Assembly (NCBI GenBank): GCA_001600615.1
Contig: BCKK01000009.1
Location: 657,213 to 721,212, forward strand
Length of the DNA: 64,000 nucleotides
DNA from: Dioszegia crocea
Lineage: Eukaryota; Basidiomycota; Tremellomycetes; Tremellales; Bulleribasidiaceae
Reading direction: 5' to 3'
Position numbers and translations under genes: made by a program. Below, one piece after another: positions 1 to 9,665 of the stretch. Numbering within the stretch: the first letter of the stretch is position 1; the number at the start of each line of letters is the position of its first letter. The notes beneath the pieces were generated by a model. The model was not told the DNA's origin. It ran no database searches and saw only the letters and a program-made list of their open reading frames with translations.

Positions 1-78
1 GTGGAGTGGAGTGGAGTGGAGTGGAGTGGAGTGGAGTGAAGTGGAGTGGAGTGACACGTTGGAGTGGAGTGACACGTG
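1..78. repeat. GTGGA minisatellite at window edge
   Basis: The window opens inside an array of GTGGA pentamers (about eight in a row, one variant GTGAA). The array then degenerates into two larger units carrying GTGGAGTGACACGT. It runs off the left edge, so its full length is unknown. It does not look like a TTAGGG-type telomere repeat. It may be a subtelomeric or intergenic satellite. Confidence 0.8.
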
Positions 79-488
79 CTTGGGACAGCAGTTATGATTA
101 GGCGCGCTGTGACTCCCACCGTGTTATTCCTCTCTCCTTATGCTATATCCGTGTTGTTCTCAGAGCGAGACGAGACGATCAACGCGAGTCGAAAGTCGGT
201 CAGGTGAGTCTGAAAATTTTGTCTATTTATCAGGACCGGACGAGACGACTGTAAAGAGGTCGGTCGGGTATCGCTGATGCTAGTTTCGATCGTGTATAGT
301 CGTTTAGACTAGGGTCTCATAATCTGTTGTAATCGCTGTATGATATGCATGAATACCAACAGAGAATGTTCTAGACATCAAGAAGGCGAGAGACGGAACC
401 ATATTTCAACATGATGATGTTCCCATCATACTCATCTCGCGTTTCGATGAGGAGTGATGCTGTGTCCCCGCATTTTTTGCGGACTGCC

Positions 489-746
489 TTAAGCCACAGA
501 GAAAGACTTTCGAGGAGCTCCTTGGTCAAATTTCATGTGACTGGTCTTGGCGGACCCCCGCACGTACACCCCTTGCGAGCTCGAAAGCTCCTCGATGAGC
601 CTTGCTTTTGATTTTCGGTAATCAGCAGTGGACATCACATTAGGCTTGCGCCGTCTGCGTTTGTGCTCTTTGAGGTCTGCCGCGATAGGTTGTATGGACG
701 TAGAGGTGGGGGAAGGCATGGTCACAGTGCTTGAACCATCCGACAT
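489..746 (-). CDS. Short hypothetical ORF near the repeat, doubtful
   Basis: An 85-codon open frame starts at an ATG (744-746) and ends in TAA. The N-terminal part is Ser/Thr/Pro-rich, followed by a basic run (HKRRRRK) and a polar segment. No domain is recognised and no clear splice sites extend it. The frame might be a remnant of a subtelomeric gene or chance. It lies alone between the minisatellite and the DnaJ gene, and I would not defend it as a real gene. Confidence 0.2.
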   Translation of the reverse strand: MSDGSSTVTMPSPTSTSIQPIAADLKEHKRRRRKPNVMSTADYRKSKARLIEELSSSQGVYVRGSAKTSHMKFDQGAPRKSFSVA

Positions 747-1231
747 GGCGTTCGGTGTCAAGTCTGTAAAGGTTGTCGGTAATCGAGCGGGGGATTCGAT
801 AGCGTTAGTTTAAAGTCTGCTGTAGTGTATACAGGCAGGCGGGAGGAAACAGCGGTTGGTCTGCCTGCAGGTTGAGATGATGTGTCTCTGTAAAGACATG
901 CGGTGCTCTAGGGGGACTCACAAGTAGGGGCTCAAGAGAAAGGAGCGCCGGGACAAAAGAAGAGGAATCAGGCGTAAGTTGCCGCCCGCCCGTATTGATC
1001 TACCGCATGCATGACATGTCAGTAGGGTTTCGCACCGGGCCAAGCGTGTGAATGTAGTATAACAGAGCTAGATTGTGACAGTTATCAGTCTTCGTCCTTC
1101 GATTGCCCGGTTGTAGGCCTCTCCATCAGCTTGAAACTCGAGCCAGCATATGCCAGTTTTGTAAGTAACGGGGGCCAGAATCCTTGACGTTGAGATTCAT
1201 ACCTTCGCACGAAGGTACTGACGTCCAATGG
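747..1231. other. Intergenic, 3' side of DnaJ gene
   Basis: No gene is recognised here. The part next to 1232 presumably holds the 3' UTR of the minus-strand DnaJ gene. A splice-like AGCTGAT motif at about 1125-1131 (minus strand) could suggest a 3' UTR intron, but the coding frame already ends at 1232. Confidence 0.4.
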
Positions 1232-2834
1232 CTATAACTCATCCCGCAGTAAAGAGCCAGCTGGGGATCCAAAGATATCCGCTATACCTACAGTGACATC
1301 AGTTGATGCTTCTCGAGGGACTTAGGCGTAAACTCACGCTTTTGATTTGAGCCCGAGATTTTAGTAGGCAGTACGATCGAATACTCGATGTACATATCTC
1401 CAGCCGGGACATCCTGGAATGATGGCATCTGACCATCAGCACTTATCCTCATGACTTCCAGGGGTAAAACTCACGCCTTCACCCTCAATCACCTCGACTT
1501 CTCCAGGCTGAGTCGTACCTTCTCTCTTCAAGGTGATTGTCCGTCCATCAAGATGTGTCAAATTCCTCTCAAAGCCAAGTAAAGCCTAGATATCAGCATC
1601 GATTCAGTTCTTGAGCAGATGACTCACCTCTCCAACACCCAAAACAACCCTGCCCAAAATCCCACTCTCATGTCTCGCCCATTCCCCACCTTGATCTTGA
1701 TCATTTCCTCCTGACGTCCGCTGACTCCTAACCCTCACAATCACATCCCCTGCATCATAATCCACCGATTCATCCGATTCACCATGGAACACTTCTTCGA
1801 AGCCCTCAGGCGCACCAGCGGGTATATGGACGGCAAGGTCATGTTGCACCGATTCGACTTTTTGGCCGTTACATGTTGAGCAGGATCGTGTGATTTGACG
1901 GCCTTTCCCAGCGCAAGTGTTACAGCTGTAATGTCAGCTGTTGACCGCGGCCTGAGTATCATCAACGAAGTAACTCACGTCATTTGTACATTTGTAAACA
2001 TCCCTGGGAACACTTGATGTCGCTGAATCATCATACCCCTACCGCCACACGTTTTACACTCGTGGATATCGTCCTCTGAGTGCGCTCCAGATCCGTGGCA
2101 ATGTCGACAGATGATCTTGCGGGGTATTTGGAACTGCCCGTCAGCCATGAAGACCATAATACCTTGCGAAGAGATAACTCACTTCAACAGTACGGCCAGT
2201 GTACATGTCCGCTAATGAGACTTCAAGATTTGTCAACATTCCCGGTCCTCTGGGTGCTTCACCTCCACCTGAATGATAAGCTACTGATCACCGGCAGACG
2301 GAATTACTGGCAAGTGCTAACTTACCACCTCCGAAAAATCTCGCAAATGGGTCATTCTGTCCAGCCTGCTTCTGCGCCTCGTGCTGCTTCAGCCCTTCTT
2401 CTCCATGACGATCGTAGATCTTTCTCCGCTGAGCTGTCAGCTGGAATCCATGAAGGTAGCTTATAGGTGTGGAATGCCCAACATACCTCATCATCCGAAA
2501 GCACCTCATAAGCCTTAGACACCTCGATAAACTTCTCGTGCGCTGCAGGATCGGGATTAATATCGGGGTGATACTTTTTAGACAATTTCTGGCACGGTCA
2601 GCTGCAGCGTTCCAATATACTATGACGGAATCTTCCAACTCACTCTATATGCCTTCTTCAAGTCGGTCTCTGCAGCGTTCCGAGGCACTAGAGCTAATCA
2701 GCCTACTCATTCCTCATTTGTCGACGTGGCATGAAAGGCGACCTACCGCCTAGGATCTTATAGTATGACTCTGCCGCTAGGGCTCCACCCAGCAACAGAA
2801 GGGACAGAGTCCATACCAACGAGCTCGGCAGCAT
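1232..2834 (-). CDS. SCJ1: ER-lumenal DnaJ (Hsp40) chaperone, Scj1-like
   Basis: This is a class-I DnaJ co-chaperone predicted to act with the lumenal Hsp70 (BiP/Kar2) in ER protein folding. The start (2832-2834) opens with a hydrophobic signal peptide ([20 protein letters not shown]). A J domain follows, with an intact HPD ([11 protein letters not shown]). Next are a short Gly/Phe region ([10 protein letters not shown]) and a cysteine-rich zinc region with four CxxC motifs (CRHC, CKTC, CNTC, CSTC). The C-terminal substrate-binding domain follows ([20 protein letters not shown], then [13 protein letters not shown]). Splicing out the last intron (donor GTGAGT at about 1337, acceptor near 1288) gives the C-terminus [12 protein letters not shown] and TAG at 1232-1234. 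RDEL matches the HDEL/KDEL retrieval class. About eight short introns are inferred. The gene diverges from the Sec14-like gene. Confidence 0.9.
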
Positions 2835-3385
2835 AGCAGGCGCGTTAGTGTTCGTGAGCGGTAGTACACAATGTATGAGGAAAAAGGAGATTGCATCTCG
2901 CTGGCGGACGCGACAAGAGACATTTTCACGTGGCAAATTCCGGATTCAGCGATCACGTGACCCCGCCGTCTATACACACCTGGGCGGAATTGACTGGCAG
3001 CGACAGGCTTGTGGTCGTCTCAAGAACCCCTACGAGACTCATTGGACACACTTTTACTGAGGGTAAGCGCGATGTGACGAGTAAAGATCGTGGTGAACAG
3101 CTTGACAGAAAAGGCCGGATCTGACCAGTCCTCGCGCATTCCGGCTCCGCTTTTCCGGATCCGGCCAGTTGTTTCTCAGTCCGTGCGTGCTATTCACCGC
3201 GTCATAGGGATTTGTCCGACCCATGATCCGCCCACTATACATGTGCCGCAGGCCGCTGTAGTGGTGTCTCTCAATGTCTCGGCCTTGTTTGGTTACTCCC
3301 ATCAGTGAGATAGCCCGACAGATCGCCCTCACCTGTACGAAGAGTATGATTTACTCATCGGTGGACGACAATACCTAAGCACACC
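2835..3385. other. Divergent intergenic region, DnaJ / Sec14-like
   Basis: A 551-bp region separates the oppositely transcribed DnaJ and CRAL-TRIO genes. It holds two CACGTG boxes close to the DnaJ start, listed separately. The open frames on both strands show no domain, no hydrophobic pattern and no conserved splice structure, and I read them as chance. Confidence 0.6.
2927..2960. promoter_or_regulatory. Paired CACGTG boxes upstream of DnaJ gene
   Basis: Two E-box palindromes lie 93-126 bp upstream of the DnaJ start: CACGTGGC at 2927-2934 and TCACGTGA at 2953-2960. TCACGTGA is the classic Cbf1-type site. CACGTGGC read on the minus strand is GCCACGTG, which resembles the site bound by the XBP1 bZIP factor of the unfolded-protein response. 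The motifs are visible; the function is inference. Confidence 0.4.
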
Positions 3386-5750
3386 ATGATTGCCGGTCCA
3401 GACCGCACGACGGCCGAAAGCCGCCTCAGGGCGCATCAGCAGGAGTATCAAAATTATCTGCCTATCACCGAAAGGATCCAGGCGGACTTGCGTGAAGATG
3501 TCGATACGCTCAAAGCGCAAGAGGGCTGGGATGGGGTTACGGCGAGAGGGGCGGAACTGTGGGTCGACGATTTGGGCGCTATTTGGCGGGCACTTAGGGT
3601 AAGTCCAGGTCCAGTAAGTGGAACTTCAGGCTGATTCTCAGCGTCACCGCTATGATCCAGACAAAGCTATGTCTGCCCTCCTTGCCACTCTGACCCATCG
3701 GCTGTCATTATCGCTACACAGTCCCTTACCCACATCGAGTCTTTACTCAACTTCGCCGCTCTTCTACGTGTTGCCTCTGCCGCGCTTTACTACTCGGCTA
3801 AAACAGCCTGTTGTGGTGATTACCCTACGGGAAGTGAGGCGGGAAGCACAGGGAGGATTGGAAGAGATGAAAGAGTGGACGTGGTGGGCTTTGGAGATGG
3901 TCCGGAGGGTTTTGAAGGGTTGGTGGATTGATGGTGAATTTGGAGAAGAGGGGGGATTCAAGGGCAAAGGCAAGGAAAGGGCAAAAGGCAGGGGATATGG
4001 AGGAGAGGGATGTGTGTTGGTCGTTGACGCTGAAGGGGCGGGATATCGGAATCTGGTCAGTTGACTGTTTACCGCGGTCATATCAAGCTGAATATCTTAG
4101 GAAGTAGAACTGCTCCCGACATTATTGGCTGTAGGACACGACCACTTCCCAGGTGTCTTCGACTCAGTCTACGTCGTCAATGCCGGATGGACCCATCGAT
4201 CAATGTGGACAGTCGTCAAGCGGATCTTACCAAAGTCTGCACTAGAGAAAATCAACTTTTTGGACTCACAAAAGGCTCTAGAGGATATATTCGATTTGGA
4301 CAGATTCCCACAATGTCAATTAGCCAACAGCTCTCCCCCGAGAAGTTCAAGAAGCTGATCAAGCACAGGTTTTGGCGGACGGGACCCATGGTCATTCTCA
4401 CCCGAATCCAATACAATCCTTCAATACTGCTCTCGCCCTATCGCAACCCTCCGACCCATCCCATCTCCCCAACCTCATCTTTCCCCCGATATCCCAAACT
4501 CCCGCTCGGCATCTTCCACCTCACTTGCCGACATATACTACACCGCCGCGCAAAATACTCCACTTTCCAGCCGACCAGGCACTCGAATGTCAAGTCGTCG
4601 AGGTAGCATCTCAGGCCCAAACGCACTGAATGATTTCCGCATGACTTCAGTAACGACGAAGCGGTCTCGCTCGACCGGTCCTTCCACCTCCGAATTACCA
4701 GTTGAATCCCGTCGGAAACCCTATGCTCGCCGACCATCCTCTGTCGCGATAAATCAAACACCTCTCCAGCGGATCAAATCATTATCGGATTTCCACCTCT
4801 ATTTGTCTCCTTCGAGATTGGCCAATCTGGATCTATTGTCAGATTCGGAATCTGATTCGGACCCCTCGACACCGCTAGCCATTGTCAGTCCTGACGCCGG
4901 ATTAATTACTTCGCCACCGACAGTCCTGGCGAGGAGAACATTACGGCCAGCTGTCGTAGATCCGGACAACACTATCCGCCTGAGATCATTGGCGGATCGT
5001 CGGACTAGGCCGCCTCTACGTTTGCTCGGTGTGGGAGGGGCGAGTCAGGGAGATGATGAGAATGTGCGGAGCTATTCTGATAGGCTGAGCCTACACCATG
5101 CTCATATCCTGAGAGGGTATCAGAAATCGCCACCATTCGTTTCTGGCTCAGACACGGTTGAAGCGGACAAGGTCAACGGAGCGAAAGCGTACGAGGGGGT
5201 CGGGACGGAAGACGCGATAAGCGTCTCATTGCCCAATAACATCTCGAACCCATCGTCCGACCTACAGGAATTCACTCAGCCCTCCACGCACATCCAACGC
5301 GTATCAGCCTACTCTCGTTCCCTAAACCCTTGGTTTGGCTACCCGGCCGTCCGACTTCCCGGATCTATCATCCCCCTCTATCCCCGAAATCGAAAACGGG
5401 ACCTGGTCAAAACTCTCCTGTTTCTATTCATGCTCCGCCTTCAATCGGTGCGCGATACAGTGGAGCGTTTCCTGGGTTTACATCATCTTGGCGCAAGACC
5501 ATGGAGTAGGCGATGGGAAGGGAAGGAGACTAAAGGGCCTGACGAGGGACTGAGGATGCAGGAGTTGGTCAAACGCGGAAAGGGTATGGGCGAGGTGGGT
5601 GTATGGGGAGGGTGGAAGAAGAAGGGAGAATGGGTGTGGATGATTATTTGCCTTGTGCTTTTTAGAGGTGGGTGGAGTCGGGCCTTGGAGGGTCTGGTGG
5701 GTGCTGGATGGGGTGTGGAGGGGGTTAGGGAGGTATTGGGGTGGGGATAA
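3386..5750 (+). CDS. CRAL-TRIO (Sec14-like) lipid-binding protein with long tail
   Basis: Likely a phosphatidylinositol/lipid transfer protein of the Sec14 superfamily. Four exons are inferred. The first encodes an N-terminal region from the ATG at 3386. The second (about 3642-4055) contains the first part of the CRAL-TRIO fold, ending in GCVLVVDAEGAGYRNL. The third begins EVELLPTLLAVGHDHFPG and contains VYVVNAGWTHRSMWTVVKR and the ILPKSALEKINFL block. Splicing a 54-nt intron at about 4316-4369 yields FPQCFGG, the canonical LPxxxGG end of the domain, in frame with a roughly 450-residue extension. That extension is Ser/Arg-rich and ends in hydrophobic stretches (KTLLFLFMLRL, WVWMIICLVLFRGGW) that may anchor it to membrane. 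TAA is at 5748-5750. An internal loop rich in Gly/Lys (about 3955-4005) interrupts the domain. Confidence 0.8.
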
Positions 5751-6131
5751 GCAAAGTGCTTGGATAGGGGTGGGTGATGTTGGTGTCTAAAGATGGGCAT
5801 TGTCGGGGATCTGCGTCTCGGATTGAGGATTTCTTTCGTGTCAGTTTTAATAATAGTATTGTAGTCTTATTCATCGCTGTAGCCGTTCCGTCTAAGCTGG
5901 GATAAGGTCTGCGCGGCCAGTAATGGCGCATCCATATGGCCCCGGTCGAGGCCCCAAGTTTCAGATCCACGTGGCCAGTCGCGTCCGCCAAACCTAAAAC
6001 GCGTTTCCAGTTTCGACCTCTTCAACTACAGTTGCTTGCTATCCACATCTTGCCCGTCTGTCTATCACTGTCAATCCAAGTCAACAGAATCCTGACGAAA
6101 GAGAGAACGATTCATCTTTGGGCCCAAAAAA
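5751..6131. other. Intergenic, Sec14-like / HUT1
   Basis: This 381-bp spacer sits between two co-directional genes. It contains the 3' UTR of the upstream gene and the HUT1 promoter. Apart from an A-run just before the HUT1 ATG, I see no distinct motif and no additional gene. Confidence 0.5.
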
Positions 6132-7725
6132 ATGGGCGTCATTCGACTAGGAATCTGTATTGGAGGTGTTTACGCCGCATTCCTTTTATGGGCCATTGCG
6201 CAAGAACGATGTATGTCCACAACCCAACTCAAGCTCAAGTACTGACGACAGTAGTATCTTCACCTTTCCCATCTACATCTCCCATATCTACCACTCACCC
6301 AAATCCAAAATGCCCAACATCACCACCTCCAAATCCTAAAGGGGATCACTTCCCTTCACCTCTTTTCCTAAACTACGCTCAAGCCCTCGCATCATGTCTG
6401 TCCGCATTGTCATATTTGACATTTAACGCCTGGCGATCTGGAGATTTGGGATCAAAGGGATGGTGGACTATTTTGGGGTTTAATAATTTGCAAGAAGGAT
6501 GGAAGGGGACAAGCGGGGTAGCAGGAGACGACAGAAGAGAATCGAGATCATCCTCGATTTCCTCAACACCCAGCCCTGGAGGGTCAATAGCGGGTTATGG
6601 AAAGAAGACGGCGATAGCGACGGTCAGTGGAGAGGGTCCCGTACGGCGGCATTCTGCTCAAGTTGAACGAGGACAATTACCACCTCAGCCCACGGAGAAG
6701 ATTGGCGGGACGATAGTGGATCAGAAGAGGGAAATGGCGGAAGTACCTAAGACTGAGCCCGCCACTTCAAAAGGGAAACGATCGTTACCTGCTCTACTTC
6801 TCCAAGTATCGACATTTCAGACGATCGCAGGACCGATTGGGTTTCTGGCATTGAGACATATCTCATTCCCCACTATGGTTCTAGGCAAGGTCAGTTGGTC
6901 TCTCCCCAACTTCTGATCGTCGATGGTAAAGGACTTGAGCTGATATTTTAAGTCCTGCAAACTCATTCCTGTCCTACTTTTGAATGTCCTCCTCTACCGC
7001 CGCCGATTTTCTCGACATAAATACGTCGTGGTCGCTCTCGTTACAGCTGGAATATCAATATTTATGCTACTCGCACCTAAAAAAGCAGGCAAGGGAGGCG
7101 GATCTGATAGTCTCTGGGGTCTATCATTATTGATATTCAAGTAAGTTCTTCTTATTCCACCCATTGGGTCCTTGCTGAAATCTCCAGCCTGATGGTAGAT
7201 GGTCTAACAAACGCAACCCAAGATCAAATATTCGCCCTTTACCCAACCTACACAGGCCAACAAATGATGTTTCATATGTCCCTCCTCGCCCAATTAATCC
7301 TATTACCCCTCATGCTCCTTCCTCTTCCATCTTCACCAATATCCCTCCTATCCCATATTCCCCTTCTGGCCAATTTCTTCCCTCACCCAACCAGCCTAAC
7401 ACCCACACTCTCTCCACCGGCATTCCTCACCTCAACCTCATTCCTCCTCTCCCATCCTACTGCCGTCGCACCACTAGCAGCCTACGCTCTCTTAGGTGGA
7501 TTGGGGCAATTATTCATATTCGAGACAATCCAACATTTCGGGAGTTTGACTTTGACAATGGTCACTGTTACCCGGAAATTATTCACGATGTTGCTGAGTG
7601 TGTTGGTATTTGAGCATCAGTTGACGAAGGGGCAATGGGTAGGTGTAGGGGTGGTCTTTGCGGGTATAGGGGTGGAGGCGGGGGNGAAAAGAAGAGAGGT
7701 CATGCGGAAAGCTAGAAGGGATTAG
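6132..7725 (+). CDS. HUT1: UDP-sugar transporter, Hut1/SLC35B1 family
   Basis: A multi-pass nucleotide-sugar transporter of the ER/Golgi (UAA/SLC35B family). The small first exon starts at 6132 ([20 protein letters not shown]) and is followed by WAIAQER, a Hut1 hallmark. After the first intron come [18 protein letters not shown], then [19 protein letters not shown] and TMVLGK. Spliced on is [19 protein letters not shown], then [15 protein letters not shown], and near the end [21 protein letters not shown] roughly 100-residue Ser/Pro/Lys-rich insert (about 6485-6785) separates early helices and is longer than expected for the family. One base (7685, N) is undetermined, so one residue near the C-terminus is unknown. 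TAG is at 7723-7725. Three introns are inferred. Confidence 0.9.
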
Positions 7726-8031
7726 AGCTCTTGCGGAAGATATCGATTATCATGTTGCTATCTTTCGATGAGAGACTCGAAAGAAAAGGGGCGAGGAGCA
7801 CCGGGAAGGGCAGTCTGAACAGGCCGGAGCGACGCGCGGGGGATTGACCGGCCATATGGTTCCCCTTTACTCATCCTTTCCTTTGTCATACTGCCGACGA
7901 ATAGTGGCGAAAGCTGCCTCAATCCACCGGTCGTTCGGTCCTCCGCCCACTCAACCCTTTCCAAGTCATCGCAGCGTATCTAACCCCCACCTTGCCCTTC
8001 CATATACGCTCTACACGCCCGACTGCCAAAC
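7726..8031. other. Intergenic, HUT1 / first phosphoesterase
   Basis: This is a 306-bp spacer with the 3' end of HUT1 and a CT-rich stretch just before the ATG at 8032, typical of a fungal promoter/5' UTR. No gene is seen. Confidence 0.5.
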
Positions 8032-8964
8032 ATGGCTTCTGCTCACACACTCCCAGAGCTTCCCCCGACCGACTCGGAGACGGTCCGCTTCATCATCGTT
8101 TCCGACATCCACGATCGCCGATATCTCCCTTCGGAGATGATCCAGGGTGATGTCCTACTGTTCGCAGGCGATTTCTGCAACAAACCCTTCAACATACCCA
8201 CTTCTCAGATTCCAGAACTCGCGGTACAAGATCACATTGATACTCTCAATCACCTCAAGACTTGGGATTGCCCCATCAAGGTTTTTATTCCAGGCAACCA
8301 CGATCACTGGATTGAAGAAGCGTTTGCTTTCGATCATCCAGCACCACGATCCAATTCCATTACTGGCGCAGCAAGAGGGAGACTCAGTGAGGAGGACGCG
8401 GCGAGACTCAGAGAAGCATACACCTCTCGGCCGGAAGAGGGTTTCTACTTCGAGCAACATGGAACCCTCTCCATCAACCCCAAGCAAATCGAAGGCCAAG
8501 ATATCAAACTGTTCCTTTCTGGCATGAGCCACTGGCGTCGGACGGACGGGTACACGTTTGATGAGAAAGATTCTGGGGATTTGTGGGAGGGAATAGAGGG
8601 CGCTGATATCGTCATGACGCACGGTCCGATGTTTGACGATATGACTACCCTGGAGATTGGACAGCACGTCCTGGACCGAGATACGGAAGGTCCTGCTGGG
8701 TCTCAATCACTACGGAATGCCATCATGACAGCTACACCAAGTCTCGTCGTCAGCGGTCATATTCACAATTCCTACGGTTCTCATCCTCTTACCTACCCCG
8801 ACGGATCTACAGGTCTCTACGTCAATCCAGCAGCGGTCATCTCGGGTTTCCACTGGCCGGCTATGCCAACCGACGGAACGCAATCCGAGTACCTCACCCC
8901 CCGTCCGCCTATCGTTATCGACTACAATACACGGACCAAGAAATCGACATTGATGTCCAGTTGA
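8032..8964 (+). CDS. Calcineurin-like metallophosphoesterase, copy 1
   Basis: A 310-residue, intronless member of the calcineurin-like phosphoesterase superfamily, close in motif layout to the UPF0046/MPPED group. All metal-site motifs are visible: SDIHD (DxH), LLFAGDF (GD), FIPGNHDHW (GNHD), IVMTHGPM (H) and VVSGHIHNSYG (GHxH). The substrate is unknown; phosphodiester or cyclic-nucleotide hydrolysis is possible by family. The frame stops at TGA 8962-8964, exactly where paralogue 2 has Trp (TGG), and the same frame stays open and homologous for 88 more codons. The product is therefore either C-terminally truncated or extended by readthrough. First of three tandem paralogues. Confidence 0.85.
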   Translation: MASAHTLPELPPTDSETVRFIIVSDIHDRRYLPSEMIQGDVLLFAGDFCNKPFNIPTSQIPELAVQDHIDTLNHLKTWDCPIKVFIPGNHDHWIEEAFAFDHPAPRSNSITGAARGRLSEEDAARLREAYTSRPEEGFYFEQHGTLSINPKQIEGQDIKLFLSGMSHWRRTDGYTFDEKDSGDLWEGIEGADIVMTHGPMFDDMTTLEIGQHVLDRDTEGPAGSQSLRNAIMTATPSLVVSGHIHNSYGSHPLTYPDGSTGLYVNPAAVISGFHWPAMPTDGTQSEYLTPRPPIVIDYNTRTKKSTLMSS

Positions 8965-9228
8965 GATGGGACGATTCGGGGGGAGACTGTCGAGATGCCG
9001 CATTGGACGGGGCCAGTCCCTCGAGCGAGCGTGGGGAAATCAAAGCGCCTCCAGGATGCGAAACTCTACGCTGCTTCGCTCAAGGCATCATCGCGACTGG
9101 GTCCCATTACTGTCACGGATGAGGAGAGAGACGACTGGATGATTGGAAAGTGTTCACGAGATTGGAGTGATCGCGCAGATTCTGAGATCTCCGCGGGCCT
9201 ACTCTCGGGCTTGCGTCTCCGCGTTTGA
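8965..9228 (+). pseudogene. In-frame orphaned C-terminal tail of phosphoesterase copy 1
   Basis: The frame of copy 1 continues past the TGA to a second TGA at 9226-9228. It begins DGTIRGETVEMP, matching IRGEKVLIP in copy 2 and TGETVELP in copy 3. It later contains LQDAKLYAASL and CSRDWSD, matching DARLLETYL and CLRDWN of copy 2 and CLRDY of copy 3. This is the conserved tail module of the family, separated from its gene by one stop codon. It may be decaying 3' UTR, a readthrough extension, or the result of a base-call error. Confidence 0.65.
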
Positions 9229-9665
9229 AGAGGAAGTGGCTGGGACAGATCAGTCTCCTGGAGGCTGTCGTTGAGTGGCGAGTCTTGGGTAATGTGGAAG
9301 TAGCGCTCATCAGGGATCGAGACTGGAGGACTAGGAGAGGTTCGCGGGTGAGATTTGGGCATCATGGAGTGGTGGAGATGTCTGACTTCTTGCGAGCTCT
9401 GGGAGTGGTCATACTGATGCAAGATTCGGGGAATTTCTCAGTCACAAGCGAGCGCAATTCGCATGTCGACTGCCACCTAGCTGTTTCCGCCGGCGTTATA
9501 CATAGATCTCCTTTTTTCGCCTCAGTGAAAGGATGTTTCTATGCCCGCCTCCATCCTGCTCCACCCCTCGTCCGACTCGATCATCGACCACCTCAGATCG
9601 ACTGTACCTACACTAAATCCCAACTTTCGCTCATCAAGCTTCCAGTATCCTCAAGCACAGGCACA
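9229..9665. other. Intergenic between phosphoesterase copies 1 and 2
   Basis: The copy 2 frame is open upstream to an ATG at 9225. The 147 extra codons show no family similarity and would overlap the tail of copy 1 by a few bases, so I treat this stretch as promoter and 5' UTR. A CT-rich segment lies at about 9545-9660. Confidence 0.5.

Noticed and set aside
1085..1231. Alternative DnaJ C-terminus ending in KDED
   Set aside because: It requires reading past an in-frame TAG at 1232-1234. The spliced frame already ends in a proper RDEL signal, so the downstream frame is 3' UTR.
9225..9665. 147-codon N-terminal extension of phosphoesterase copy 2
   Set aside because: The extension has no similarity to the family, overlaps the tail of copy 1, and is followed by a better-placed ATG at 9666.
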